NCBI RefSeq assembly: GCF_002135415.1
Contig: NZ_NEGJ01000001.1
Location: 372,001-436,000 of the forward strand
DNA length: 64,000 bases
DNA from: Acinetobacter sp. ANC 3832
GTDB taxonomy: Bacteria; Pseudomonadota; Gammaproteobacteria; Pseudomonadales; Moraxellaceae
Direction: 5' to 3'
Made by a program: the position numbers and the translations under genes. The notes beneath the pieces are model-generated. The model was not told the DNA's origin. It made no database searches and saw only the letters and a list, made by a program, of their open reading frames with translations. This document shows, one piece after another, positions 1 to 9,019 of this stretch; position 1 is the first letter of the stretch, and every line of letters begins with the position of its first letter.

Positions 1-233
1 TTTTTGATATACAATTGCGCTGACAATAAGCGTGATTTATCTGTCTCTGCTAAAGCAAGCAATTGGTCAATCGTCGCTAAAATTTCTTGCGTTTGACCAA
101 CAACATCCAACGCTGTGTTTTTAGGAACCTGACCTGATAAATAAACCACTTTATTGAAAATAGTCACAGCACTCATGACACCATTACTATTTATTTTCTG
201 TATATCTTGATTCAATTGTTCGTTGTTTGACAT
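1..233 (-). CDS. RidA/YjgF family protein (3' part outside window)
   Basis: This is the N-terminal 77 residues of a RidA/YjgF/YER057c/UK114 family protein, cut by the window edge. The fragment contains the family's early strand motif VYLSGQVP and the following helix with QTQEILATIDQLL. RidA proteins hydrolyse reactive enamine/imine intermediates made by PLP enzymes. It lies 10 bp downstream of alr on the same strand, so it is the third gene of a dadA-alr-ridA operon. That placement suits clean-up of 2-aminoacrylate-like intermediates or D-amino-acid oxidation products. The active-site Arg lies beyond the edge and cannot be checked. Confidence 0.85.
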   Translation of the reverse strand, partial: MSNNEQLNQDIQKINSNGVMSAVTIFNKVVYLSGQVPKNTALDVVGQTQEILATIDQLLALAETDKSRLLSAQLYIK

Positions 234-243
234 TTTTATATCC

Positions 244-1368
244 TTAATGTTCATTTACAAAATTTACACGGTTTGTTACGCCACACATCAGCTCATAGCC
301 GACTGTGCCTGAACTGATTGCCACTTCATCAATGGGTAATACAGCACCGCTTGAGGATTTACCCCACAGCACCACTTCACTACCAATTTCTGCATTTTCA
401 ACATGGGTTAAATCAACTGCGAGCATATCCATACTGACTCGACCAATCGTTTGACTTCGAATTGAATTCACCAATACAGGCGCATCGGTAGAAATTCGTT
501 GATAACCATCTGCATAGCCACAAGCGACTATGCCAATTTTCATGGTTTGTTTTGCAATAAAACGTGAACCATAGCCCACTGTTTCATTGGCTTCTAAATT
601 TTGGATTGCGATAATTTCACTTCGCAGGCTCATTGTCGGTTCAAGCTTCCAATCCTGAATATTATGTTCAGGGTAATCAGGTGAACTGCCATACAACATA
701 ATGCCACTTCGGACATAATCAGAATGTAGTTGTTTCGAATAGCGTAGCGTCGCTGCACTATTGCTGAGTGATCTTTTACCCGGTAAATCCCGAATAGCTT
801 CTTCAAAAATTTGGCGTTGGTATTCTATGCCAGATCTTCCAAAGCGCTCACCATCTGCATCTGAAAAATGCATCATATGCGTGATCGAATGAATAGAATT
901 TAGACTGTTGAGTTGATGCCATGCAGATTGATAGTGTTCTGGATTAAATCCGAGACGATTCATTCCACTGTTCATTTTTAAAAAAATATCAAATTGGACT
1001 ATTTTTTGATCTTGCTGGTTTTGAATAACAGCATATTGCTGAATCCAGTCAATCTGATGCTGACTGTGAACAGTAAAACTCAGATTGTATTGATCGCAAT
1101 CAAATAAATCTTGAGCTGAAAAAATGCCTTCCAATAATAAAATTGTACCTGTCCATCCTAAAGCACGAATTCGCTTTGCTTCTTCAATATCCAATAAAGC
1201 AAAACCATCAGCCGTTTTAAAGGATGAATACACCCGTTCAATGCCATGACCATAAGCGTTGGCTTTGACCACAGCGAAAACTTGACTATCGGGTGCCATT
1301 TCTCGTGCAATACTTAAATTATGTTGCAATGCATCGTGATGAATAACCGCTGTAATTGGACGTGGCAT
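244..1368 (-). CDS. alr: Alanine racemase (catabolic, DadX-type context)
   Basis: PLP-dependent interconversion of L- and D-alanine. With the start at 1368 the protein has 374 residues, near the family norm. The PLP lysine is K35 in FAVVKANAYGHG and the catalytic tyrosine is Y266 in VGYGSRF. An upstream in-frame extension of 21 residues exists. The start at 1368 is preferred because a GGGAAG Shine-Dalgarno lies just before it and family homology begins there. It follows dadA on the same strand after about 165 bp and precedes ridA. The context points to a catabolic role (L-Ala to D-Ala, then oxidation by DadA). It could also supply D-Ala for the wall if no other alr exists in the genome. Confidence 0.93.
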   Translation of the reverse strand: MPRPITAVIHHDALQHNLSIAREMAPDSQVFAVVKANAYGHGIERVYSSFKTADGFALLDIEEAKRIRALGWTGTILLLEGIFSAQDLFDCDQYNLSFTVHSQHQIDWIQQYAVIQNQQDQKIVQFDIFLKMNSGMNRLGFNPEHYQSAWHQLNSLNSIHSITHMMHFSDADGERFGRSGIEYQRQIFEEAIRDLPGKRSLSNSAATLRYSKQLHSDYVRSGIMLYGSSPDYPEHNIQDWKLEPTMSLRSEIIAIQNLEANETVGYGSRFIAKQTMKIGIVACGYADGYQRISTDAPVLVNSIRSQTIGRVSMDMLAVDLTHVENAEIGSEVVLWGKSSSGAVLPIDEVAISSGTVGYELMCGVTNRVNFVNEH

Positions 1369-1533
1369 TTTATTCTTCCCTGAATAATTTTTTTCTAAAC
1401 TGAATTGATCTAACTTGATCGATCTAAACAACTGAACTCAATATTCAACTTTTGCATAAAACCCTTTATTTATCCTTAAAGAAAAAAATAAAGAGCTTGT
1501 GCATGTTGATGTAGTATCTATTGACTGAAAAAG

Positions 1534-2793
1534 TTAGGCAGCACTTGGATAGCGTTTAATGGATAAACCATCGGTACTAATATCAGGTTTATGATTCAAC
1601 ACAATATCGCTAATTAATTTTCCTGAACCACACGCCATCGTCCAACCTAGAGTTCCATGACCAGTATTAAGGAATAGATTTTTAAAACGCGTTGCACCGA
1701 TAATTGGCGTACTGTCTGGGGTCATTGGACGTAAGCCTGTCCAGAAAGAAGCTTGAGCCAAATCACCGCCTGGGAATAAATCTTGAGTGACCATTTCCAA
1801 AGTTGCACGACGATCTAGGTTTAAACCATGATTGAAACCACTCAATTCCGCCATACCACCCACACGGATACGCTGATCAAAACGCGTAATTGCAATTTTA
1901 TAGGTTTCATCCAGTACTGTAGACTGAGGCGCGTAGGCTGGATCTACAATTGGAATGGTCAGTGAATAGCCTTTCACAGGATAAACGGGTAAATTCAACT
2001 CAAGCGGTTTAAGAAAATCACGTGAATAACTACCAAACGCCAATACATATTTATCAGCAGTCAGTACTTTCCCATCGACCACAACACCTTTGATTTCATT
2101 GCCTTCAACCACCAGTTTTTCAACATTCTGATTAAATTTGAAATCCACACCTAAACCTTTTGCAAGATTGGCTAAGGCATTGGTAAATAAATAGCAGTCA
2201 CCTGTTTCATCATTTGGTAAATGCAAACCACCGACCAATTTATCTTTGGCATGTTCTAATGCAGGTTCAACTTTAGATAAATCATCTTTCAATAATAAAC
2301 GATAGTCTACGCCACATTCTTTTAAGACTTGAATATCACGTTGTACCGCTTCAAGCTGAGCTTCATTACGAAATAATTGTAATGTTCCGTTTGAGCGATG
2401 TTCGTAACTAATACCAGTATCTTTTCTCAACTCTCTTAAACAATCACGGCTGTATTCTGCAACTCGTGTCATTCGTTCTTTGTTAATTGAATAACTTTGT
2501 GGATTACAGTTTTTTAGCATCTGTGCCATCCACTGTAACTGCCACATACTGCCATCCATATTAATTGCAAGCGGTGCATGATGTTGAAACATCCACTTCA
2601 CTGCTTTAAATGGAATACCAGGTGCAGCCCATGGCGTAGAATAGCCCGGAGAGATTTGTCCTGCATTACCAAAACTGGTTTCTTCCGCAGGACCTGTTTG
2701 ACGGTCTAAAACGGTAACTTCTGCTCCCTGCTGCGCTAGGTAATACGCACTTGCAACACCAATTACACCACTACCTAAGACGATTACACGCAT
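1534..2793 (-). CDS. dadA: D-amino acid dehydrogenase
   Basis: FAD-dependent oxidative deamination of D-amino acids, mainly D-alanine, to 2-oxo acids. It is membrane-associated and passes electrons to the respiratory chain. The 419 residues match the usual DadA length. The N-terminal Rossmann motif LGSGVIG (residues 6-12) binds FAD, and the C-terminal segment around [14 protein letters not shown] closes the flavin site. It is the first gene of the dadA-alr-ridA operon and is transcribed away from the Lrp-type gene at 2932. It is probably controlled by that regulator, as in other gammaproteobacterial dad loci. Confidence 0.95.
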   Translation of the reverse strand: MRVIVLGSGVIGVASAYYLAQQGAEVTVLDRQTGPAEETSFGNAGQISPGYSTPWAAPGIPFKAVKWMFQHHAPLAINMDGSMWQLQWMAQMLKNCNPQSYSINKERMTRVAEYSRDCLRELRKDTGISYEHRSNGTLQLFRNEAQLEAVQRDIQVLKECGVDYRLLLKDDLSKVEPALEHAKDKLVGGLHLPNDETGDCYLFTNALANLAKGLGVDFKFNQNVEKLVVEGNEIKGVVVDGKVLTADKYVLAFGSYSRDFLKPLELNLPVYPVKGYSLTIPIVDPAYAPQSTVLDETYKIAITRFDQRIRVGGMAELSGFNHGLNLDRRATLEMVTQDLFPGGDLAQASFWTGLRPMTPDSTPIIGATRFKNLFLNTGHGTLGWTMACGSGKLISDIVLNHKPDISTDGLSIKRYPSAA

Positions 2794-2814
2794 GACGCAT
2801 CCCTTTGCACTTAT

Positions 2815-2856
2815 TAGTTTATTTAACTAGTATATTTGTCATTTAATAGTTTATTT
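2815..2856. promoter_or_regulatory. Direct repeats in the dadA/lrp divergent promoter region
   Basis: The 10-mer TAGTTTATTT occurs twice in the same orientation, at 2815-2824 and 2847-2856. The copies are 32 bp apart, about three helical turns. They lie between the divergent dadA and lrp-type genes in very A+T-rich DNA. Lrp/AsnC proteins bind phased, degenerate A+T-rich sites, so these are plausible sites for the adjacent regulator. That role is inference. Confidence 0.4.
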
Positions 2857-2931
2857 CACCAATTTTAATACTATAATCTAGGTGATTTAACATTTTTGTC
2901 GTGTAATAAATCTAAATAAAGGAAATAATTG

Positions 2932-3396
2932 ATGCGCACATTAGATCGTATTGATCGTATGATTTTAGATATTTTGCAAAAGGAAGGCAGAATCGCAATT
3001 AGTGAACTTGCGTCACGTGTAAATTTATCAACAACACCGTGTTCGGAACGCGTAAAACGTTTAGAGCGTGATGAAATTATTATGGGCTACCATGCACGGT
3101 TAAACCCAAAGCATTTAGATCGTAATTTATTGGTGTTTTTGGAAATTAGCTTATCTGCAAAGTCGGGTGATGTTTTTGAACAAGTCGCTAAAGATTTAAT
3201 GGAAATACCTGAAGTACAAGAATGCCATTTAATTTCAGGAAATTTTGATTATTTGGTTAAAGCACGTTTAAAAGAAATGAGTACTTATCGTCGTTTATTG
3301 GGTGATTTACTGAAAAAATTACCCTCTTCAGCATCTTCACATAGTTATATTGTGATGGAAGAAATTAAAGAAACGCTGTATTTGGATGTGAAATAA
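2932..3396 (+). CDS. Lrp/AsnC family transcriptional regulator (DadR-like)
   Basis: 154-residue Lrp/AsnC regulator. The N-terminal winged helix-turn-helix spans about residues 1-60 (LDRIDRMILDILQKEGR, then SELASRVNLSTTPCSERVKRL). The C-terminal RAM ligand-binding/oligomerisation domain spans about residues 65-150. The ATG at 2932 is preferred to the TTG one codon earlier because AGGAAA sits 6-7 bp upstream. It is divergent from dadA with a 138-bp shared promoter region, the arrangement of DadR/Lrp regulators that sense L-alanine or leucine and activate dadA. It could alternatively be the global Lrp; only the context favours the dad-specific role. Confidence 0.88.
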   Translation: MRTLDRIDRMILDILQKEGRIAISELASRVNLSTTPCSERVKRLERDEIIMGYHARLNPKHLDRNLLVFLEISLSAKSGDVFEQVAKDLMEIPEVQECHLISGNFDYLVKARLKEMSTYRRLLGDLLKKLPSSASSHSYIVMEEIKETLYLDVK

Positions 3397-3423
3397 TATA
3401 CGGCGAATATTAGGCATCTTATA

Positions 3424-3450
3424 TAAAAAAGAGAGTGAAAAATCACTCTC
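3424..3450 (-). terminator. Intrinsic terminator after the HAD phosphatase gene
   Basis: The stem GAGAGTGA/TCACTCTC (3431-3438 and 3443-3450) has a 4-nt loop. Read on the minus strand it is followed by a run of six T. It terminates the gene ending at 3487 and lies 28 bp beyond the convergent lrp-type gene. Confidence 0.75.
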
Positions 3451-3486
3451 TATCTAAATGAGCTCAGGGCTTTTTAACCGTATTGC

Positions 3487-4143
3487 TTAGACCTGAGCGG
3501 CTAAAAGTTGTGTAATTTGCGAAAACTGTTGAATTCGAGCTTTAGGCTGAGCTTCATCCAGTTCTGCTTTTGAACCATAGCCATTCTCTACAGCAATCGT
3601 TTCAATCCCATTGCGACGTGCACCTAAAATATCATGCTCTCGATCTCCAATCATTAAGCATTCTTTAGGGTCGAGTTTTTCTTGTTGAAGAATATACTCA
3701 ATTAAATCGCCCTTATTGGTACGCTCACCTGTTAGCTCGCTACCATAAGGGTACTCAAAATATTGCAGTAAATTAAAATGCTCTAAGATTCGTTTGGCAT
3801 AAATTTCTGGTTTTGCTGTCGCCAAAAATAGACGATACCCTTGCTCTTGTAGTTGCTTTAAGGTTTCCGCTACATTTGCAAATACTTCATTTTCAAATAA
3901 ACCTGTAACAGCAAAGCGTTCACGATAGCCCAGCAAAGCCTGTTCAGCTAAATCATTATCTACAGATACATTTAAAATTTTCGCCAAAGATGCTTTTAAC
4001 GGCGGTCCAATAATCCAGTCAATATTTTCAGATTCCGCAATTGAATGTCCCACTTTTGCTAAACCATAACGTGCGGAAGTAGTAATACCTACTTTAGGGT
4101 CGGTTAATGTTCCATCCAAATCTATCAAAATATTCTTAATCAC
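3487..4143 (-). CDS. HAD-superfamily hydrolase, phosphoglycolate-phosphatase-like
   Basis: 218-residue HAD subfamily IA phosphatase. Motif I is DLDGT with nucleophile D8 and acid D10. Motif II is the Thr in LATAKPE, and motif IV is MIGDREHD. A helical cap lies between motifs I and II (about residues 15-80). The set fits phosphoglycolate phosphatase or pyrophosphatase-type relatives (Gph/PpaX/YfbT-like), and the substrate cannot be read from sequence. The gene stands alone, convergent with the lrp-type gene and divergent from thiD. Its start codon lies about 125 bp from the thiD start. Confidence 0.85.
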   Translation of the reverse strand: MIKNILIDLDGTLTDPKVGITTSARYGLAKVGHSIAESENIDWIIGPPLKASLAKILNVSVDNDLAEQALLGYRERFAVTGLFENEVFANVAETLKQLQEQGYRLFLATAKPEIYAKRILEHFNLLQYFEYPYGSELTGERTNKGDLIEYILQQEKLDPKECLMIGDREHDILGARRNGIETIAVENGYGSKAELDEAQPKARIQQFSQITQLLAAQV

Positions 4144-4150
4144 GACCTAA

Positions 4151-5035
<885 letters not shown>

Positions 5036-5108
5036 TTTTCTAAGATAACTATTTCTAAAGCCCTAGAAGCGATTTACATCTATATACGATTTAACTTTTT
5101 AGAATCCA

Positions 5109-5136
5109 AGTTTCATCAAGCTGATTTGATGAAACT
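5109..5136 (+). terminator. Hairpin between thiD and the secreted-protein gene
   Basis: Perfect 10-bp inverted repeat AGTTTCATCA/TGATGAAACT (5109-5118 and 5127-5136) with an 8-nt loop, followed by a weak TTTAA tract. It ends 14 bp before the ATG at 5150 and just before its AAGGA ribosome-binding site. It could be the thiD terminator or a translational control element. Confidence 0.45.
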
Positions 5137-5149
5137 TTAAGGAATTAAC

Positions 5150-5701
5150 ATGAACATAATAAAAAGAACATTCGCACTTCTTACTATATTCACTCTTCAT
5201 TCTATTTCTTTCGCACTACCAACTTCTCAGGCAGTAAAAGGAAATACTGAATTCAAATTAAATGGGCAAAACATTCAGTTTATTTTTAATGAAAATAGTG
5301 ATGATGCACCTGCACAGTTAATAATGAAAAATAAACTAAAAAAACAACAATTTTCAATTGCTGAATTACCTTATCAATCTACTCGTCATATTTATTTTGC
5401 TGATTATAATTTTGATGGCTTGACTGATTTTTCAATATCAGCACCTGATATGGGGATGGGCGTTTATCAAGTATTTGATATATTTCTGTATCAACCTAAA
5501 ACCCAAAATTTTGAAGTTATTGATCAGGAAAAGTTTGATTTTAGCCATTCTCAATGCACAGCTTTTACCGATATTCGTCTCTTTCCCACCAAGCGCCAAA
5601 TGAGCAGTTCATGTCGTGGTGGCGCGCGTTGGTGGACAGATACTTATCAGTTTAACAAGGGACAATGGCGCTGGATAAAATCAAAAGATGAGAGCGAATA
5701 A
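5150..5701 (+). CDS. Secreted XAC2610-like hypothetical protein
   Basis: 183 residues with a Sec signal peptide (basic N-terminus, hydrophobic core about residues 8-22, likely cleavage after SFA or SQA). The mature part has the FG-GAP-like segment FADYNFDGLTDFSI, followed by an aromatic C-terminus with YQFNKGQWRW. This pattern is seen in the uncharacterised XAC2610-related periplasmic family; the assignment rests on remembered pattern, not a search. Two cysteines (in QCTA and SSCRG) may form a disulfide. It has a good AAGGA Shine-Dalgarno and is convergent with the NERD gene, 4 bp apart. Function is unknown. Confidence 0.7.
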   Translation: MNIIKRTFALLTIFTLHSISFALPTSQAVKGNTEFKLNGQNIQFIFNENSDDAPAQLIMKNKLKKQQFSIAELPYQSTRHIYFADYNFDGLTDFSISAPDMGMGVYQVFDIFLYQPKTQNFEVIDQEKFDFSHSQCTAFTDIRLFPTKRQMSSSCRGGARWWTDTYQFNKGQWRWIKSKDESE

Positions 5702-5705
5702 AGCG

Positions 5706-6377
5706 TTAATATTCTGCTGACTTATCTGCGTGTTGCTCTTTTAAGTTTTGTACATGTTGTCGATTGGTCTTCCATGATTTTTCTAAAATTTCTTTTTCAA
5801 TACGTAGCTGTATTCGTTTTAACTTCGTTGATGAAATAATGTCACTGCTAAAAGTTTTCACATAATCTGTCCAACCAGCTCCACGAAAAACATTCATCGG
5901 CATTTCAGTTTTAAATTCACAATCAGGCATGAATACAACAATAGAATGTATCAATGTAGGATCGACAATATCACTCAATACCTGTTCCAAAACTTTATGA
6001 TGCTTATAATTTTGGTGTAAAGGATTTTGAAATTTGAATGACTTTTTATAGATTTTTTGCGTCCATGTTTTCTGACGCTCACTACCAAAAATCCAACCTT
6101 TATAGTTCTTTGTTTCGATCACAAAAATACCATAAGGACTTAATAAAATATGATCAATTTGTGTCGTTTTATTCTGTTCATCAGGCAAAGTACAATCATT
6201 TAATAAAATATATTCTTTATCCAAATACAGCTTTACATGCGTGCTGACAGCAAATTCCCCAAGTTTACCTTTAATAAATGGCTTAAATGCTTTAAACAAA
6301 CCAATAACAATGAATAATAAAACGATCCACCATAATTGAGAAAATAGAGGGCCAAAAATTTGTGAAATATTTATCAT
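5706..6377 (-). CDS. Membrane-anchored NERD (nuclease-related) domain protein
   Basis: 223 residues. A single transmembrane helix spans about residues 14-33 (WWIVLLFIVIGLF), followed by a NERD domain at about 36-150. The restriction-endonuclease-like residues are present: E41 in GKLGEFAV, D75 in QIDHILL, and E88-x-K90 in FVIETK. The C-terminal 60 residues are charged and probably helical. NERD proteins are presumed nucleases, but few have been tested. No helicase or kinase partner domain is attached, and no defence-type genes are adjacent. It is a single-gene unit with no strong promoter recognised. Confidence 0.8.
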   Translation of the reverse strand: MINISQIFGPLFSQLWWIVLLFIVIGLFKAFKPFIKGKLGEFAVSTHVKLYLDKEYILLNDCTLPDEQNKTTQIDHILLSPYGIFVIETKNYKGWIFGSERQKTWTQKIYKKSFKFQNPLHQNYKHHKVLEQVLSDIVDPTLIHSIVVFMPDCEFKTEMPMNVFRGAGWTDYVKTFSSDIISSTKLKRIQLRIEKEILEKSWKTNRQHVQNLKEQHADKSAEY

Positions 6378-6420
6378 TTAAAAAGCGCATTATATTTTAA
6401 ATAACAATAACATAAAATCT

Positions 6421-6906
6421 TTACATATTTGAAATTTCTAGTTCTAATAAAATACTTTTATTCTCCAACCCACCTGCAAAACCCACTAACTTTCCATTTG
6501 CACCCACCACTCGATGGCACGGTGCAATAATTGAAATTGGATTTTTACCATTGGCTGCACCCACTGCACGAACAGCTTTAACATTTCCAACCTGCTCGGC
6601 AATTTGCTTATAACTACGTGTTTCACCAAATGGAATCGTTAATAAAGCTTGCCAAATTTTCTTTTGAAATTCTGTACCTTCAAAATCTAAAGGTAAATCA
6701 AACTGAGTGCGTTGACCCACAAAATATTCATTTAATTGTTTTTGAGTTTCCAATAAAATTGGATGCTTTTTATCTTCAACCAGTTCAGCTAGACGTATTC
6801 GTTTAGGATTCTCATTTTCCCAAAGCACAGCAACTAAAGCCTGATCTGTTGCAACTAATTTCAGTAAACCCACAGGAGAAGCCATTTCAGTAAATACGAG
6901 TTTCAT
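6421..6906 (-). CDS. ogt: Methylated-DNA--[protein]-cysteine S-methyltransferase
   Basis: Suicidal repair of O6-methylguanine and O4-methylthymine in DNA. 161 residues. The acceptor cysteine is C130 in the invariant APCHRVVG motif. The helix-turn-helix segment with the arginine finger is SYKQIAEQVGNVKAVRAVGAANG, split here as residues 99-121. The Ogt-type N-terminal domain is present, and there is no Ada zinc domain. The Shine-Dalgarno GGGAGAGG lies just upstream of the ATG. It is followed 48 bp upstream by the sugE-like gene on the same strand but probably has its own promoter. Confidence 0.93.
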   Translation of the reverse strand: MKLVFTEMASPVGLLKLVATDQALVAVLWENENPKRIRLAELVEDKKHPILLETQKQLNEYFVGQRTQFDLPLDFEGTEFQKKIWQALLTIPFGETRSYKQIAEQVGNVKAVRAVGAANGKNPISIIAPCHRVVGANGKLVGFAGGLENKSILLELEISNM

Positions 6907-6953
6907 TAACCTCTCCCATGGTTCAATATTTTTAAATCTATTTAAAAATCATA

Positions 6954-7271
6954 TTATGATGAAGATAATTTCATCAGTACTAAACCAGCAACAATCAATA
7001 CCGCAGCCAACATTCGCATAGCCGTTGCAGGTTCACCTAAGATAAAAATACCAATTAGGAAAGAACCAATGGCACCAATTCCTGTCCAGATGGTATACGC
7101 AGTTCCGAGTGGTAGAGTTCGCATTGCATAAGCCAATAAACCAAAACTCAAAATCATAAATACAAGCGTAATAATACTTGGGGTTAGCTTACTAAAGCCG
7201 TCAGACATTTTCATTGAATATGCCCAAACCACTTCAAACAAACCCGCCAAAATAAGAACAAACCAAGCCAT
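6954..7271 (-). CDS. gdx: SMR-family guanidinium exporter (SugE/Gdx-type)
   Basis: 105-residue small multidrug resistance family protein with four transmembrane helices. E13 in LAGLFEVVWAYSMK is the essential proton/substrate carboxylate. The WAYSMK segment and the IWTGIGAIGS motif in helix 3 are those of the SugE/Gdx branch rather than EmrE. The ATG at 7271 is chosen over an in-frame TTG at 7286 because the SD GGAG lies 9 bp before it. The guanidine-II riboswitch directly upstream strongly supports guanidinium/H+ antiport as the function. The protein probably acts as an antiparallel homodimer in the inner membrane. Confidence 0.93.
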   Translation of the reverse strand: MAWFVLILAGLFEVVWAYSMKMSDGFSKLTPSIITLVFMILSFGLLAYAMRTLPLGTAYTIWTGIGAIGSFLIGIFILGEPATAMRMLAAVLIVAGLVLMKLSSS

Positions 7272-7295
7272 GATGCCTGTCTCCAATTGATTAGA

Positions 7296-7365
7296 GTCAG
7301 GTCGTCCTGACGAATTTTCTCACTATTATAAATATATGAAGAATAATGATGGAGGTCGTTCCTCC
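7296..7365 (-). promoter_or_regulatory. Guanidine-II (mini-ykkC) riboswitch
   Basis: On the minus strand two small hairpins each carry the diagnostic ACGA loop. The first is GGAGG-A-ACGA-CCTCC (7351-7365). The second is GTCAGG-ACGA-CCTGAC (7296-7311). A 39-nt linker separates them. The second hairpin ends 13 nt before the GGAG ribosome-binding site of the exporter gene. Paired stem-loops with ACGR loops upstream of a SugE/Gdx gene are the defining pattern of the guanidine-II class, in which guanidinium promotes loop-loop pairing and frees the RBS. Confidence 0.92.
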
Positions 7366-7482
7366 TTAATTGCCTGAAGATTATATAAAATATGACGCTA
7401 TAAATAAGAATAAATTACATTTTTTGACCAAAACTTACCCTTTCGTCTCTTTTTTTTAAAAGTGCTTCTCTATAATCATTTT

Positions 7483-8004
7483 ATGAATCAAAAACTGATG
7501 AGAATTAGAAAAATGAAACATGCATATTGGGGAGAAGTTTCTGAAAGTTGGGCAGGTTTTAGCTCAATCACGCAATTTTCACATCCATTTTTTAATGAAA
7601 ATGCCTCAAGAGAAATCTTTTTAGGAGATGAATTTGATGAAAATGGTGATGAAATTGAAGATCTACCCTCAGAAAATCAATTAGATGAATATGCGAAAAC
7701 CTATCAAGCATTTTTATTCAATATTGAAGATCATTTGCAGAGCATTCAAAACAAAGCTTTTGAACGCTATCAAAAACTCTATGCACATTACTATGAAAAT
7801 GCTGAAAAATCAGGTCAAAGTCCTTTAAATATTACAGATATAAATGCCCATAATTCATATATTCAAACCATGTTGCATTTAAGAGTATCCACACCAAATA
7901 CCATTCGAATCCTCATTCATTATGATTTAGATACGGAACATGGTCTTGAATTTAAATTAGAAAACAATGAGCTGATACAAGTCGGTGGAATTGCTGAAAC
8001 TTAG
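7483..8004 (+). CDS. Hypothetical acidic protein (DUF2004/DUF6985-like)
   Basis: Not confidently recognised. About 173 residues from the ATG at 7483; an ATG at 7513 (MKHAYWGEV) is also possible. No signal peptide or membrane helix. The acidic stretch EFDENGDEIEDLP lies near residues 50-65, then a helical segment, and a C-terminal strand pattern with HYDLDTEHGLEFKLENNEL. The composition resembles DUF2004/DUF6985-type cytoplasmic proteins, some of which sit in toxin-immunity gene sets. No toxin gene is adjacent here. Convergent with copB and separated from it by a strong hairpin. Confidence 0.6.
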   Translation: MNQKLMRIRKMKHAYWGEVSESWAGFSSITQFSHPFFNENASREIFLGDEFDENGDEIEDLPSENQLDEYAKTYQAFLFNIEDHLQSIQNKAFERYQKLYAHYYENAEKSGQSPLNITDINAHNSYIQTMLHLRVSTPNTIRILIHYDLDTEHGLEFKLENNELIQVGGIAET

Positions 8005-8027
8005 ACTAACTCTTTATGTAAGACATC

Positions 8028-8064
8028 CAACAAAATGCCACTATCGTAAAGTGGCATTTTGTTG
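8028..8064. terminator. Hairpin terminator between convergent genes
   Basis: Perfect 14-bp stem CAACAAAATGCCAC/GTGGCATTTTGTTG (8028-8041 and 8051-8064) with a 9-nt loop. It sits between the + gene ending at 8004 and the - gene copB ending at 8090. T-rich stem arms serve in place of a long tail, and it probably works in both directions. Confidence 0.7.
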
Positions 8065-8089
8065 CTAGGAAAATTGACCATTTAAAATA

Positions 8090-9019
8090 TTAAAATTTAA
8101 AGCTGATCCCTGCACCATATAACCAACCTGATTCAGAATCAGAACGCCCTTGCCACACTGTCTGCTCATTGCCTTTGTCATAACGATAAGCGACATCAAC
8201 AAACGGCATCACTTTTTTGCTGATTTCATAACGGTTTTGAATACCTGCTTGAATACTGGATAAACCTGTCTTTTTGGCAAATTTAGAATCATCACTCAAC
8301 ACAATTTCAGCATCTAAATAAGGCTGAGTAATCAATTTTTGTGTGAATAAAAAATCCCGTTCTGTTTCTAAACTGAGTAACACTTGCTGATCTTGACCGA
8401 TATGCAGATAAGTATCCGTTTCAAAGAAATAAGGTGCCATCCCATGTACACCCAACATTGCTTTAACTTGATCTTTGTCACTCGGTTTATTTTTATCATA
8501 CAAGTACTGAACACCTGCCTGAACATCCCAGAAATCCGCAACATTACGGCTATATAAAGCGGCAATATCATAATGTTCTAAAGTAGATTCAGCTTTACTC
8601 AAATGCCCTTTGAAGAATAATTTATTTTCATCCGAACCCACCCACGTATCAATTTTGGACTGCAATTCACCCTGACCATCTTCATTCAACATCCACTTGT
8701 TTTCCACAGTGGTTGCTTGATTAATTTGACCACCATGTTCTTTATGATGATCATGACTTTGATCTATCGAGCTTGAAGATTGAAAGTTTTCAGATTGATC
8801 ATCTTTTTGAGTCGATTCTACTGAATGTAACTGCGTTACTGTACCATGCATCGAGTGATCAGACATAGACATGGTAGATGGAACAGCGGATTCTACTGTC
8901 ACCATTGGCTGAGCATTAGACATCATCATGTCATGCCCTTCATGTGCCCAAATCACACTACTCATCATCAAAATTGAACTGCTTAAAACTGTTTTTGAAA
9001 AAAGATTAATGATGTGCAT
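8090..9019 (-). CDS. copB: Copper resistance outer-membrane protein CopB
   Basis: About 309 residues. An N-terminal signal peptide is followed by a low-complexity His/Met/Ser/Asp-rich segment with HEGHDMMMS, DHSMHG and DHHKEHGG, presumably for copper binding. The C-terminal CopB beta-barrel domain spans about residues 120-309, ending in the aromatic-terminated strand SWLYGAGISFKF. The start at 9019 has a GGAG Shine-Dalgarno. An upstream in-frame ATG would lengthen the overlap with copA. Even so, the first 14 bp overlap the copA stop, which indicates translational coupling. It probably sequesters or conducts copper at the outer membrane together with CopA. Confidence 0.92.
   Translation of the reverse strand: MHIINLFSKTVLSSSILMMSSVIWAHEGHDMMMSNAQPMVTVESAVPSTMSMSDHSMHGTVTQLHSVESTQKDDQSENFQSSSSIDQSHDHHKEHGGQINQATTVENKWMLNEDGQGELQSKIDTWVGSDENKLFFKGHLSKAESTLEHYDIAALYSRNVADFWDVQAGVQYLYDKNKPSDKDQVKAMLGVHGMAPYFFETDTYLHIGQDQQVLLSLETERDFLFTQKLITQPYLDAEIVLSDDSKFAKKTGLSSIQAGIQNRYEISKKVMPFVDVAYRYDKGNEQTVWQGRSDSESGWLYGAGISFKF

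Noticed and set aside
1369..1431. The longer alr frame starting at 1431.
   Set aside because: The extra 21 residues have no homology and no ribosome-binding site; GGGAAG supports the start at 1368.
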